NCBI GenBank assembly: GCA_034770075.1 | Contig: JAVJAP010000132.1 | Span: 106,942 to 170,941 of the forward strand | Reading direction: 5' to 3' | Length of the DNA stretch: 64,000 nt | Source: Aralia elata | Taxonomy: Eukaryota; Streptophyta; Magnoliopsida; Apiales; Araliaceae | Part shown: positions 25,461-36,939 of the stretch, piece after piece | How positions within the stretch are numbered: position 1 is the stretch's first letter | How the letters are laid out: each line of letters begins with the position of its first letter | Notes under the pieces: generated by a model | Seen by the model: the letters and a program-made list of their open reading frames with translations, nothing else | Databases searched by the model: none | What the model was told of the DNA's origin: nothing | Made by a program: the position numbers and the translations under genes

Positions 25461-26649
25461 AATCCCCGACTAATCCCCGACTAATCCCCTAGTCGCTAGT
25501 CGGTAGCCAACCGACCTGGGACCGACTAGCGACTTTTAGAACACTGTGTGTTATTTAAATATTTCGTGGGAAAGTACGAAACAGTGAGAAGTATGGTCTT
25601 ATTTCTTGCAAACTCTTCTATGAATTTACTGATGAAATCTTCTTCTTTGCTTCGTGTGTATCTTACATCGTCAGTCCTTCCTTACTTCTTGGCATTAACT
25701 CTTCAAACGACATCTTTAGACATATATTACCTCTATAAAATGTCATGGCCAGAATGTTTTGATTACATGTCTCGGTCTAGTTCTCTATCACACTCTGCAT
25801 ATCTGTCAGAGTTCCATTCTTCTCTAAAGTGGATCCTATCTATTCCTCAAAACGAAAGAAACTTCCATAGGACAGTGGCACAAGTATATATACTGACAAA
25901 ATACTGGGCATTTGTATACATGCACTGGATAGGGGTATACACACACTGGATAGTATTAATAGTATGTACACTGTAACCTTACATGTGATATATATATGAT
26001 GTATATTGCTCATATAATATAGCCGAACAGTGTATACTGATGATGCAGGACGGTATACATTGATGATGCTAGACAGGACAGTGTATACTGATGATGCATG
26101 ACAATATATACTGAAAATGCTATACTATTTACCGTAGTAGATGCAATGATCTAGTAACTGCCATATGATGTATGTGAATGAATGAATATTGCTAGAATTT
26201 ATGTGATTTTTTTTACATACACTATGCATAAACTGAGGGGGAGCCTTAATGGGAAATATTTTTAGTTATTGTCATCATCAAAAAGGCGGAGATTGATAGG
26301 TCTCCAACTTTTAGGAAATATTTTGATGACAACAATAATTATGTGTTATAATATTGTGTTATTTAAATATTTCTTGGGAAAGTACGAAACAGTGAGAAGT
26401 ATGGTCTTATTTCTTGCAAACTCTTCTATACATTTGCTGATGAAATCTTCTTCTTTGCTTCGTGTGTATCTTACATTGTCAGTCCTTCATTACTTCTTGG
26501 TATTAACTCTTCAAACGACATCTTTAGACATATACTACCTCTATAAAATATCTTGGCCAGAATGTTTTGATTACATGTCTCAGTCTAGTTCTCTATCACA
26601 CTCTGCATATCTGTCTGAGTTCCATTCTTCTCTAAAATGGATCCTATCT

Positions 26650-26867
26650 ATGCCATGGTTCGTTCATAATTAAAATAAGACTTTAACAAAATATGATGAC
26701 AAGCATCAATGTGCTCTTTGCGTCATTTATGTTAAGAGTGCTTTTTAAATTGCTTATTTTAGCAAATAATACCATTTTATTTAATTTTCATTTGATAAAT
26801 AAAAGATGTTGGACATTCTCCAAGTGTCTATTAAGGGAACATCATTGTATGGTCTTGTAATTGCCAG
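26650..26867 (+). other. Remnant Ku80 intron between the array and the first surviving exon
   Basis: Unique AT-rich sequence that begins where the last array unit breaks off and ends in a good acceptor (TAATTGCCAG). It must be the 3' part of an intron, because the exon that follows starts in mid-codon. The first exons of the gene are not present between position 1 and here. Confidence 0.6.
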
Positions 26868-26999
26868 ATACTAACAACGAGCTGACAAAGGAGGTCGGCG
26901 GATATGAACATGTGGTGGTTTTGCAGCATCTCAAAGTTGTTGATGGAGATCTTGTTACAGTTTTTGAACAGCTTCCTCGAGGAACTGTTGCTGGTGACT

Positions 27000-28496
27000 G
27001 TATCCTACATGTGCTAGATTATGATACAGACCATTATTCTTTTGAGTTTAATTATAGAATTTTGTAGTTCGTTTTACACTTGGAGCAGTTGATTTCTTAT
27101 AAAATGCCATATGCCTGTTATTTGAATTCTTAAAATATTGGTCATATACTTTGCATGGATGCCACAGTTCTGAGTTCACATTACTTTAGGCTATTTGCTC
27201 ATTTAAGCTCTAACTACACATGTTTATTTTTTTCTCTCTTTTGGATACATGCAAGTGATTTATTAAAAACGACAACTTACAAAAGACCAAGAGACATACC
27301 TTTGATCAAATCACTTATTGCTAATAAAACTCTACCAGTAATAGCACAATATTCACATACTGACAAATTTTCCGATTATCTGGTAGTCCCCTTCCAGTAA
27401 TGAACTTTATACTGGGTTAAATTCTTCCCAAATTTTCTGTCAATGTTAATTTATTAGCATTTGTATCTCTCTCTTGTCAAAAGTAGCAATTGTGCTGCAA
27501 AAAACTTCTTATATTAGCAAAGTATGCTTTGCATATACATTGATCAGAGTAGAGGCAAGCTCTCTCTCCCATTCTTAGGCCTCCATTAACCAAAATCCTT
27601 GACAAAAATGCATTCTATAATCATGCAGAAAGCAGCTGAAAAATAGATGACTTCTTGTTCTTAATCTATCCTTTTATACAAGCCACAAAATAAAACAAAC
27701 TCGAAGTACAATTAGAGCCACAAACCATAGACTATCATTTTACACAGGCAATATGTTGTCTCAGTGCCTCCCGAGCTGTAGCACTGATCATCTTCACCAT
27801 TAACCTAGGAGTATGAAGCTCTACCATTGTGTTTGTTTGCTATGGTCTCAGCTACTTTAGCACTGATAGCTAGCTGCAGTATATATAATTTTGGTATCAA
27901 CATATGTTTTCAAGGCCCCAAAGAGACCAATCATCCTACCAGAGCCAAGTATTTCTTACCCAACCAATTTTTATTAAAACTGTGGTTAGTAGCTATATCT
28001 CTTAATCCATTTGCTTTTTCCAATTAAGATGAATTTGTAGCACTTAGACGTGTCCTTGAATTTCTTCCTTTGTACAAAGATACGGCACCAATAATCCAAT
28101 GAAGACATTTTTCATTGATAGGTCACAGAGGCGTCTCTCAATTGATTTCTTTCCAAGAAACTTTGGCACCTCTTATTTTCTCGAAGAAAGGCTCTTAATA
28201 CACCATCATTGTCCTTCAGAACTTTCTTGGGTATAGGTCAATAAGTTATGTTCTAATCATAACATACTTTAGGGGTTTTGAAATATAATGACTGTATGAT
28301 TTTACTAAATTCTTATATTTTATTAATTCATCAACAATTGAATCTGAAAGGAAAGGAAAGGAGAGGTTTTGTGATTTGCCTTGATATTAACTTGTGAGGA
28401 TCAGTTCAAAAAATTAGCTTCTTTCAGTAAGCACTAGATTGTGAATTACTTGGTTAATCTTCATCTTGAATCCTTGTTACCTTGACTTGGTGGTAG
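27000..28496 (+). other. Ku80 pseudogene intron
   Basis: A 1.5-kb intron bounded by GTATCC and TGGTGGTAG. Its middle part (about 27540-28240) has higher complexity and, on the minus strand, short open pieces (for example ATAREALRQHIACVK near 27760). These may be another old gene fragment, but I cannot name it. Confidence 0.45.
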
Positions 28497-28641
28497 TTCT
28501 TGATGCCATCGTTGTAGGGATGGATATTCTGATTAAAAAAATTGGACAAACAATTAAGGGGAAAAAACGCCTTCGTCTCATCACAAATGCAATTTGTCCT
28601 ATCAAAGATCCGTTTGAAGGAACCAAAGAAGATCAAGTCAA

Positions 28642-28681
28642 CACCATTGTTGAACAGATGGCCATCTGTTCAACAATGGTG
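28642..28681. repeat. 40-bp perfect palindrome inside a Ku80 exon
   Basis: The left arm 28642-28661 (CACCATTGTTGAACAGATGG) is exonic coding sequence. The right arm 28662-28681 is its exact inverse complement with no spacer. After the palindrome the exon resumes with a few residues resembling the expected sequence, hits TGA, and then jumps to FSKKASSRTVHVESS, so coding sequence between has been lost. Confidence 0.93.
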
Positions 28682-28842
28682 AATCCGATTGTTTACTGAA
28701 TATATTTTCAAAGAAGGCTTCTTCGAGGACTGTCCATGTCGAAAGTTCAACTACACTTTTGGGTGCACTTAGAACTCGCAATATAGCTCCTGTCACAATA
28801 TACAGGGGTGATTTTGAACTAAGCCCTGAAATGAAGATTAAG

Positions 28843-31172
28843 GTGAGAGTCTTGTTGATGGTTCTTGCCTTTCCATTTACATTTCACTGTTATGTGCTAT
28901 TGTTTCCTCCCATAGTGGAAATTATTCCAATGGGAAACAGAACTATTGTTGTGTTTATCATATGATAAGAATTGCATGTCTTCTTTAGTTTGTGAGCTAC
29001 AAAATTGGAGGCAGCTCTTGCATTTGTTCTGGGAGGAATTGATTTAGGGGATACATCTTTTTCTTTTGTTTTTCCGCGTCTTTATCACTTTTCGTCGTCC
29101 TTGTTAAATGACCACTCCTATCTCCAGGTTCCATTCTTATCAAGAGGAAGAGGTTTTGTAGAGTTTCCCATTCTTTTGAATTCCCAGTGACAGGGATTCT
29201 ATTAATTGCTTAATTGTTGTCATTCTTGTGACCTCTTATCTTTTCTTGATAAATGTGTTTTGAATTTGGCTAATTCAATTTTGCTTAGCTATAAATATCT
29301 CTTTGATTTCCTTGCCCAGTCCAAGTAATCCTTCCATTTTGTAGTATTATTTGGAAACCTAAAGTCTCAATGTCCCATCTAAAATAAGATTTTTTTGGTC
29401 TGGTAACGGGTTCTCAAAAAACTCAACACTTGTGTTTTATAGTGCAGGCACAGCAACCTTATAAATCCTCCCCGGCTTGGTGTGTTTTGTGCAAACATGA
29501 GAATCAATGTTGCACATATATTCTTTCAAATATCACCTTGTGTGCCGTAGTAGGACTAGATTCAAGTGTACTTGGAGTGTTTTGGGTGTCCTTCACCGGG
29601 GTGTCTTATTTGGTGTTTTGTCATGAAAACAGGAATAAGATGTTTTGGTCTAAATGCGAAGTTCTGTGCTTGCAGTTGTTTTGGTTTATTTGCATGAGTC
29701 CAATGATAGAATCTTCAAGAATCAATTTATCCCAAGGGATTTATTGGTGTTTTTTAGTGTTTATATTCTTAGTTGTAAATGTATTTACAATAGCTCCCTG
29801 TTTGATATTCAGTGGGATTAGAGACTCCTCTGAAACACGTCTTTTTTTTTTTCTGGACTCCTTATCATCTTAAGCTTTGATCCTTTTTCCTTTATCTATA
29901 TATCTTTTCTCTTCCAATAGATAAAATAACTTAATACCTGCATAGTTTTCTACTATGGTACCGAGATTTTTAGATGTCAGCACCAGCATCATTATGCAAG
30001 CTATCAATTGCTGTAGTAAGGAAAGAGTTATTCTTCAATAGCCCCCCCTCCTATGCCAGCAAACTATTCTTTTCTGATTAACTGTGAAGGCTTTTCCAGC
30101 TGCTGCGTTACAAGAAGGATTAGCTAGTGGTCCCACTTGTTTTTATAGCTGGACGTGGTTGTTTTCCTGGATGTGTGCTCTGGTGCCTGGATCTGCATGT
30201 TTATACATAATATCACCTGTTCAAGTCATCACCCTAAAAAATCTGCTATTTTGCATCTTTTTGGACATAGGACAGTCAATGTTAGATTTTGCTAAGTTCA
30301 GGCTAAGCCTTTTAACTATGTTTTGAAATCTTTCTTATTTTCATGTGCTTAGTGTTGCTCAATATTGCCTTCTTATACGTATCAGGCTTGCAAAGGAACT
30401 ATGAACAGTAGCCATCTATGCACAAAATCATAATCAGCAGAAACAAGTTAAAAGATTCAAAATAGTTAATTATAATTTAATATTTTCTAAACAATGATTA
30501 TGGAAGAATAGAGGCACTTGGAGTAGAAAAGTGAAATATGGATAATGGATATAGGATTTCGGTGTGCGAGCAATGGAAGCTATGTTGCAATGACTAAGAA
30601 AGATTTCAAGTATTGGAAAATGAAGCCGGGTTTGCATATGTGAATGCCACCTTTCAGCTCTCACTTGCAAAGCAGAAAGGTTCTAGCTTCTGTGTTCTGG
30701 TGTTGGAGCACGGTTAAAGTGTCTTTTAGACATTGGGTTGAAATGTTCATCACCAGATATTGTGGTGCATCTTGCATTATTTGCTGAAGTAACCCTCAAA
30801 CTGGCCGAATCTATTGGTGTTTCTATATGTATTTGACGTAGTATGATTGTAAAACACCTTAAAGCATCTTGCGGACCTTGATGACATGTTGTACTCTGAC
30901 TGAACTTTATGGTTGTGTAAGGTGCAGCAGTCTGTTTGTTGTATCATAAAATGTTAGGAAGGTTGTTATATATGGTCCATAGGCAGTAATGTTTTAATTT
31001 TTTAATGAGTTGTATTGATAGTCATCCAATATCAATGTATTGTTGCTAAATAAGGTTGTTGGTCATGTGTTGGAACTGTACAAGTATCTAGAGTATTGCA
31101 CCAATTTGTAGTCTTTCCAAAAGGAGATTTAACCTTTAAATACTAATATTTGACAATTGTTATTGACAATAG
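28843..31172 (+). other. Large Ku80 intron, no recognisable gene
   Basis: A 2.3-kb intron from AAG|GTGAGA to CAATAG|GTATGG. It holds several weak open stretches (29009-29190, 29430-29873, 30084-30326) with high Cys/Phe/Leu content and no family signature. I regard them as chance frames. Confidence 0.5.
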
Positions 31173-32070
31173 GTATGGATCTACAAGAAAACATCTGAAG
31201 AGAAGTTCCCCACTCTGAAAAAAATACTCTGATAGAGCACCTGAAACAAATAAATTTGCCACTCACGAAATCAAAGTAGAATATGAGTACAAAAAAGTTG
31301 ATGATCCTAGTCAAGTTGTGCCTCCAGAACAAAGGATAAAAGGTTATAGGTATGGGCCTCAAGTAGTTCCTATATCATCGGCTGAATTGGAAGCTGTGAA
31401 GTTCAAACCAGAGAAGAGTGTGAAACTTCTTGGATTTACTGATGCTTCAAACATAATGAGGTGAAATCTAACTACTTTGACCTGGATCCAAGTAATTTGA
31501 TTTTGATTATATCAGCATTATGCATATTGTTTTACTTTTTCTAAACATATATTTTTTCCCTTGTGCCTTGTGTATTCAAAGACACTATTACATGAAAGAT
31601 GTTAACGTCTTCATAGTTGAACAGGGTAAAATGAAAGCCATCGTTGCAGTTTCTGCACTAGCAAGAGCTATGAAGGAAATGAACAAAGTTGCGATTGTTC
31701 GATGTGTATTGAGGCAAGGACAGGGTAACGTTGTTGTAGGTGTCTTAACTCCTAATATATCTGACAAAGATAATGTTGTAAGTCATCGATTTGGTAAAGT
31801 GTTTTTATGAATTTCTCATGATGTTGTCTCGTCATTTAACATTCTTGTTGGTTTTGCTGGCAGCCTGATTCATTATATTTCAATGTACTTCCTTTCGCTG
31901 AGGATGTTCGCGAGTTTCAGTTTCCGTCTTTCAGCAATTTCCCCTCATCACTGCAGCCGAACAAACAACAGCAAGAGGCAGCCGATAACTTGGTTAAGAT
32001 GCTTGAACTTGCACCAACTGGAAAAGAGGAATTATTGCAGCCCGACTTTACACCAAATCCTGTATTGGAG
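31173..32070 (+). pseudogene. KU80: Ku80 beta-barrel exons, one frameshift
   Basis: Three exons (31173-31460, 31582-31777, 31864-32070) with in-phase GT-AG introns encode the DNA-encircling core. The first has a seven-base A run at 31218-31224 where six are needed: before it the frame reads VWIYKKTSEEKFPTLKK, and after it the next frame continues RAPETNKFATHEIKVEY. The other two exons are open throughout and closely match plant Ku80. Confidence 0.92.
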
Positions 32071-32538
32071 GTACTTATATGTGATTTTTTTTTCTTCTTA
32101 TATTGCTTGTTTAGCTAAGTCATACACAGGCTTGTGGAAATTGTTCTACTAGTCTTGCATATGATACTTTAACCCTCTTCCCTTGGGTAATTAAATTCAT
32201 TGCTACTTTGCTATTTATTTGGGTTTGGGGATGTCCTGTAATAGATTGGGAGAAAATAATATGATAGTGTGACTATAACGCTTAATTAGCTTCAGGTGTG
32301 CTTATTCTGGTTTTCTTTAACATCGGTTCATGTTCTTCATATATGAGTAAATAAATCTTAGCATGCACAGGTCGCTTAACTAATTATGCAAGTGTTTATT
32401 GTGTTTGGCATGGCTCGAGGGTGTGCACTTATATGCTTTCAAAAGTCCGAAATGAGGTACATCTGTGTAAGAAAAATCATATTTGCTTTCAAAACCAAAG
32501 AATAATATATGATGGCTTCTTTGGTAGTATGTAGGGTT

Positions 32539-32830
32539 CAAGGTTCTAAAAGGCGCTAGGCGGGCGGCCGGAGGGGGCCTAGCGCCTAGGGGGCCTAGGC
32601 GGGGCTTAGGCTGGGCCTAGGCGGGATTTTTATTTTAAGTCAATTTTAATATTTTATCTTATATTTATCTAAACAAAACAATAATATAAAACAAAACAAT
32701 CTATAATAAAGATAATAAAGGCATTTGCTTAAAGTTCAAACACATATCCATATTGCTAATGTCAAAGTTCAAACACAAACATGTAATTGCATTGATATAT
32801 AATGTGATTATGTAAATTACCATGCTACCT
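32539..32830 (+). mobile_element. Truncated left end of a hAT-like element
   Basis: CAAGGTTCTAAAAGGCGC is followed by about 90 bp of densely packed GGCCTAGG/GCGCCTAG motifs, then AT-rich sequence. This is the same layout as the left ends at 13977 and 21433. I found no inverse of the terminus downstream, so the right end seems to have been lost. It lies in the Ku80 intron 32071-36502. Confidence 0.55.
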
Positions 32831-33696
32831 GGCTTGCAAGTGAATTCTTAATCCATCCAATACGCTAACTGACCTACTAATTTTCTCCTGAAGTTCATCA
32901 CCGTCGGACCGTCCCTTTCAACCAAACCTCTGGTGTATGAATACGACTATCCTACTTTTGTTTTCCAGAAGACTAAACCACTTGCAATGGATTAAACTTG
33001 CTTGTTTATGGCTTCTGTTTTTTTTTCTTGGTAAGCTGTGTTGAAACTCGAAATTGTTTCTACAGAGGACAATTGTCAGTTTCAAATCTGAATTGATGCG
33101 GTACGGAAGAAGAAATTCAAGAAGTTTATTATTAATTTTATATTGTTATTTAGAGATAAATGTTGAGTTATTAATGAAATTATTTAGTGGGATATTATAG
33201 TAATAGCTTTTCATTAGGAGAGTTCTAATTGTAGTAGTAGATTTCAATTAGGAGAGTTTATTATAGTAGTAGATTTTAGTTAGGAGATCCTTTCTAAATT
33301 AGGGTTTTTACATAGTCCCCAAGTATTGGGTTTTCTATTTAAGCATTGTAATACTTCATTATTTTTAGATTATTGAATGAATTGCTTTGAGATTAAAGTT
33401 GTGTGTTTCTTTACCGATTCTCTGCGGAGATAGGTACTCTTATTCCTTCTTTTCTACCCCGTAGTACATAATAATGGTATCAAGAGTCAAAATTCCTGAT
33501 ATCTTTTGATTTCACCCAATTCCTTCCTACCTTATTTTTCTGGCCTCCATCCAATTGTCGAAGTTCGCTAGGAAATCGATCACAATTTTCCGAGACAAAG
33601 GCACGATCGTCGCTGTAGTCTCAATCTATTAAAAAAACAACAAAAGTTCAATGTTACTGTTCATCGCTACAGTGCGCGACACTGGTCAGTGTTTGG

Positions 33697-33872
33697 TACC
33701 CCAAGTTTCTGAAATTTTCAATTCAGTACCCTTAAGTTTCTGAAATTTTCAATTCCGCCCCCAAAGTTTCTAAAACTTTCAATTCAACCCCTGAAGTTTC
33801 TGAAATATTCAATTTAGCCCCACAGTTTTTGAGTTTTCAACTTAACCCCCAAAGTTTTTGAAATTTCCAATA
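33697..33872 (+). repeat. 31-bp minisatellite inside the small LTR element
   Basis: About six degenerate copies of a motif close to CCCCAAAGTTTCTGAAATTT plus TCAATTCA follow each other. Copies differ at several positions and in spacing (30-33 nt). Confidence 0.8.
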
Positions 33873-33944
33873 TATACAATGTCTTCCAGGTTTAACAATT
33901 CAGACTTTCTTTGAGCTAAGATAGAGCAACTTGAGCATTGAACT

Positions 33945-34193
33945 TTGGTCATACGCGAGCAACTTAAAAGATCTTGTGTCCCGTATAGTGACGAGTATTG
34001 GAAATTATGCGATGAGCTTGCACTTTCTAAAACAAGTCTTGCAAATTTAAAGGCACATTACGAGTACATAACCACATGTTATGTTCGTCCATATTTTGTT
34101 CAAGCGCAAAAATATGTTCATCCTAATCGTGTTTGTTCAACTAAAGCGCGCGTTCACAAGAGGAGACCCGCAAAGTATATTCTTACAAGATAA
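33945..34193 (+). CDS. Short open frame in the small LTR element, function unknown
   Basis: The frame is 82 codons. It reads IREQLKRSC and SYW-like text (DEYWKLCDEL), then a basic C-terminus (TKARVHKRRPAKYILTR). Its internal position and basic tail would suit a Gag-like remnant, but no zinc knuckle or recognised Gag fold is visible. The true start may be upstream, since the nominal first codon is not convincingly an ATG in good context. It may simply be a chance frame. Confidence 0.25.
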   Translation: MVIREQLKRSCVPYSDEYWKLCDELALSKTSLANLKAHYEYITTCYVRPYFVQAQKYVHPNRVCSTKARVHKRRPAKYILTR

Positions 34194-34995
34194 TTGATGA
34201 ATGTCTCACAATACTTAAACGTATCAATAACCAATATGAAATTGGTGAGGATAAAGAAGAGCAAATACTCTCACATATTGATGTTTGTGAGAAACATGAA
34301 GCGGAAGTTAAGTGTGTTGAACAACTTGCAGGTTCAGAGATGGTTTGCAGTGAGGACATTGAAGTTATGTTTGACCTCAAATGCGAAAACATCAAGGAAG
34401 ATAAAATTGAGGTCAACCATGTTGATTTTCTCTTTCCGGTTGAGACATTTGAGACCCGAGCTACTTCAAATTTCTATATTATGTCATTGTTATTCCCGAA
34501 AATTGTGTTCATGACATTAAAACATCGGATGCGAATGTTTTGTTGGAAGACATCTCTCGGACCGTGGTTTATTATTCTACGATATTTCAAAACTCGAGGA
34601 TGAGTTTTTTTCAAAGGTGAGGAGAATGATGCGGTACGGAAGAAGAAATTCAAGAAGTTTATTATTAATTTTATATTGTTATTTAGATATAAATGTTGAG
34701 TTATTAATGAAATTATTTAGTAGGATATTATAGTAATAGCTTTTCATTAGGAGAGTTTTAACTGTAATTGTAGATTTCAATTAGGAAAGTTTATTATAGT
34801 AGTAGACTTTAGTTAGGAGATTGTTTCCTTTCTAAATTAGGGTTTTTACTTAGTCTCCAAGTATTGGGTTTTCTATTTATGCATTGTAATACTTCATTAT
34901 TTTTAGATTATTGAATGAATTGATTTGAGATTAAAGTTGTGTGCGGAGATAGGTACTTTTATTCCTTCTTTCCTATCCCGTACTACATCATGAAT

Positions 34996-36502
34996 ATTAT
35001 TCCTGTTGCGTGTGTTTCCTAAGCAAACTATATTTGATACATTAGCCAAGTAGTTTTTCAGGTGGCAGACAAATAATTTTCTAGTATTGAGATAATCATA
35101 TCTTAGCTGTTTAAAACTTAGCTTCATGTCATTATACTTCTTTTGCTGACTTCTTTTTCTTTTCTTCCTTGGGATATTATCACTATTTTTGGTAGGTTCG
35201 CATTTAGTTGTCTTAGATATCCTTAGGAATTATCCATTTATAAACATATTATTAATCTTTTACTTGGTTTAAATACCACCTTACAAACAGGAAAATTATA
35301 TACATGATAATGATCCATCAGCACTGCTAAAATCAAGCAAAAAAAAAGTAATATTGTCACCCTGTTTGGATGTGTGGATCATCTTTCCATTTCCATCTTC
35401 ATTTTGTATATGCATTAGTTATCTGGCCGATTGCCAATAATATCCCATAGACAAAAATTTCTGTGTTGTCTGATTTGAGAAATTTACAGGTGCAATACAC
35501 TAACTTATCATAAGAGAGAAAAAAGAGATAAGGAAAATAGGTGTATACATTACATTAATTCGGGTGATTCATTACTTATATTAATGCTGATGAGGGATAT
35601 AAAAACCAAGGCTACCATGAAACTCTTGTTGCCCTGCGTTTGCAGTGAAGAACAAGCAAGATTTCCTTGATTCCGCCTTCCTTTATATTTCGATTTTCTG
35701 AATTCTTTAATTCAATTCTGAGATAAATCAAATGTGAAATTCTTGAGTAGTCTACTTCCCCCCGAATGATAAATCCCGTAATTCTTAATTTAATTAAAGC
35801 GAGTACCTTGGAATTCATAAGGGATTTACGGGGAACTACCAATTCAAATCGTAGAATGAGAATTAGATGCCTTGTGCATTCTATGATAGGTAGTGTTTCT
35901 CGTTGTTTTCGTTCCACGTACTCATTCAATCAACGTTCCTGGTAAACATGATATAAACTACATTTGACTCTGTTTCTATCTGCTAGTGAATTTGCATCAC
36001 AATCAGATCACAATTGTTTTCACTTATATAGTTTGTTCCATGATTTTCCCCTCCACAGTTTCTGTAAGAATAACCATGATTACAAATTTTATATGTCATC
36101 AAGGCACTATAGGACAACTCCTTGCAGACCTATTTAGTTGCAGTTTACAAATACATGCTAAAATTACTGAAACAACTTCTTGCATACCCATTTAACTGTA
36201 TGTTTAGTAGACTTGTGTGGCGTCTGAAAAAGAAAAGGAAAATGAGGTGAAAACATAGAAAAAGAACAGCAAGGAAATGTGTATATTACTATCTAGAAAG
36301 CATGTGGATATTGTAGTAGTGATGTAATTGCTTGAAAAACAAGCTATTTGTAAAGTTATTACATCTTGAGTGCATGGTTTGTTGGTACAATAGATTATTC
36401 CCATCACTGCGCCCCCCACCCCCCAAAAAAAAAAAATAGAAAAAAATGCCTTTGTGATTGTTGCTCAAGCAATTGCCTCTGGGCTCTGTGATAAATTTTC
36501 AG
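34996..36502 (+). other. Rest of the Ku80 intron
   Basis: AT-rich intron sequence with a C-run and A-run near 36411-36435. No coding frame or complete mobile element could be supported here. Confidence 0.5.
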
Positions 36503-36939
36503 CGATTCTATCGCCATCTTGAACTGAAATCAAGACATCCAGATGCAGCTATACCACCTCTAGATGAACCACTCAAAAAGATAACAGAACTTGATTCTGA
36601 ACTTATTTCTCAGAGCAAGCCTGTCATTGATGAATTTTGTAGGCAATTTGAACTCAAGGAGAACCCAAAGGTAACGTTTTTTTCTTTTACTTCAAATTTG
36701 AACTGCACAATGTTAATTTCTTCATGACACAAGTGTTTAAGCTTGATCCATCTTGCAGTTGAAGAAGTCAACTAGACGGCAACTGAAAGAGAGACCTTCT
36801 GGTTCAAATGAAGAAGGGGAGGATCATGGAAAAATTGATGATGCACAAGCTATCAATTCTATAGAATATACATCTAGAATCAAGATTGAGAAAATTGGGG
36901 ACTCGACTCCTGTTCAAGATTTTGAAGCCATGATGTCTC

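Larger units (their letters stand above)
21425..25554 (+). mobile_element. hAT transposon 2 (21433-25546) inserted in the array
   Basis: The element is 4114 bp. It begins CAGTGTTCTAAAAGTCGG and ends CGACTTTTAGAACACTG, so the inverted repeats match over about 16 bp. The target duplication TGTGTTAT occupies 21425-21432 and 25547-25554. Both termini carry clusters of CTAGTCGG/CCGACTAG motifs. Removing the element restores the array unit that starts at 21364. It differs in ends, motif and protein from hAT 1, so it is a separate family, and its transposase reads in the opposite direction. Confidence 0.96.
4450..26649 (+). repeat. 808-bp tandem array (LTR-derived macrosatellite)
   Basis: About 18-19 head-to-tail units fill 22.2 kb, roughly 13.9 kb once the two hAT insertions are removed. 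The landmark is a G-run (AAAAAGGGGGAGAT) followed by TGATAG. It recurs at 5137, 5852, 7265, 8076, 8896, 9659, 10466, 11273, 12078, 12882, 13502, 18444, 19115, 19889, 20556, 21364 and 26294. Complete intervals cluster at 804-811 bp, including 18444 minus 13502 and 26294 minus 21364 after subtracting the hATs. Shorter intervals come from internal deletions. The first unit enters at TGTGTTATTTAAATAT and the last breaks off at GGATCCTATCTAT. TGTCATCATCAAAAAGGGGG upstream of a TG dinucleotide is typical of the polypurine tract and 3' LTR start of plant Copia elements. My inference is that the unit is an LTR plus about 100 bp of 3' internal sequence. No primer-binding site or pol sequence occurs. 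Confidence 0.85.
33089..34995 (+). mobile_element. Small non-autonomous LTR retrotransposon (33094-34990)
   Basis: The element is 1897 bp. LTR 1 is about 33094-33472 and LTR 2 is 34627-34990; both begin TGATGCGGTACGG, and the second ends CCGTACTACATCA. The 5-bp duplication TGAAT flanks it (33089-33093, 34991-34995). A primer-binding site complementary to initiator tRNA-Met is visible as TGGTATCAAGAG just after LTR 1, and a purine run AAAGGTGAGGAGAA precedes LTR 2. The 1.15-kb internal part has no protease, reverse transcriptase or integrase, so it must be moved by another element. LTRs differ by scattered changes and a few small indels. A TATTTAAG box lies near 33340 in LTR 1. Confidence 0.92.

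Noticed and set aside
4450..26649. Possible CRISPR-like or coding gene-cluster array
   Set aside because: Units are about 808 bp with no spacer-repeat alternation, in a plant nuclear context.
29430..29873. Cys/Phe-rich 147-codon frame in a Ku80 intron
   Set aside because: No ATG in good context, no domain and strong hydrophobic bias of T-rich intron sequence.
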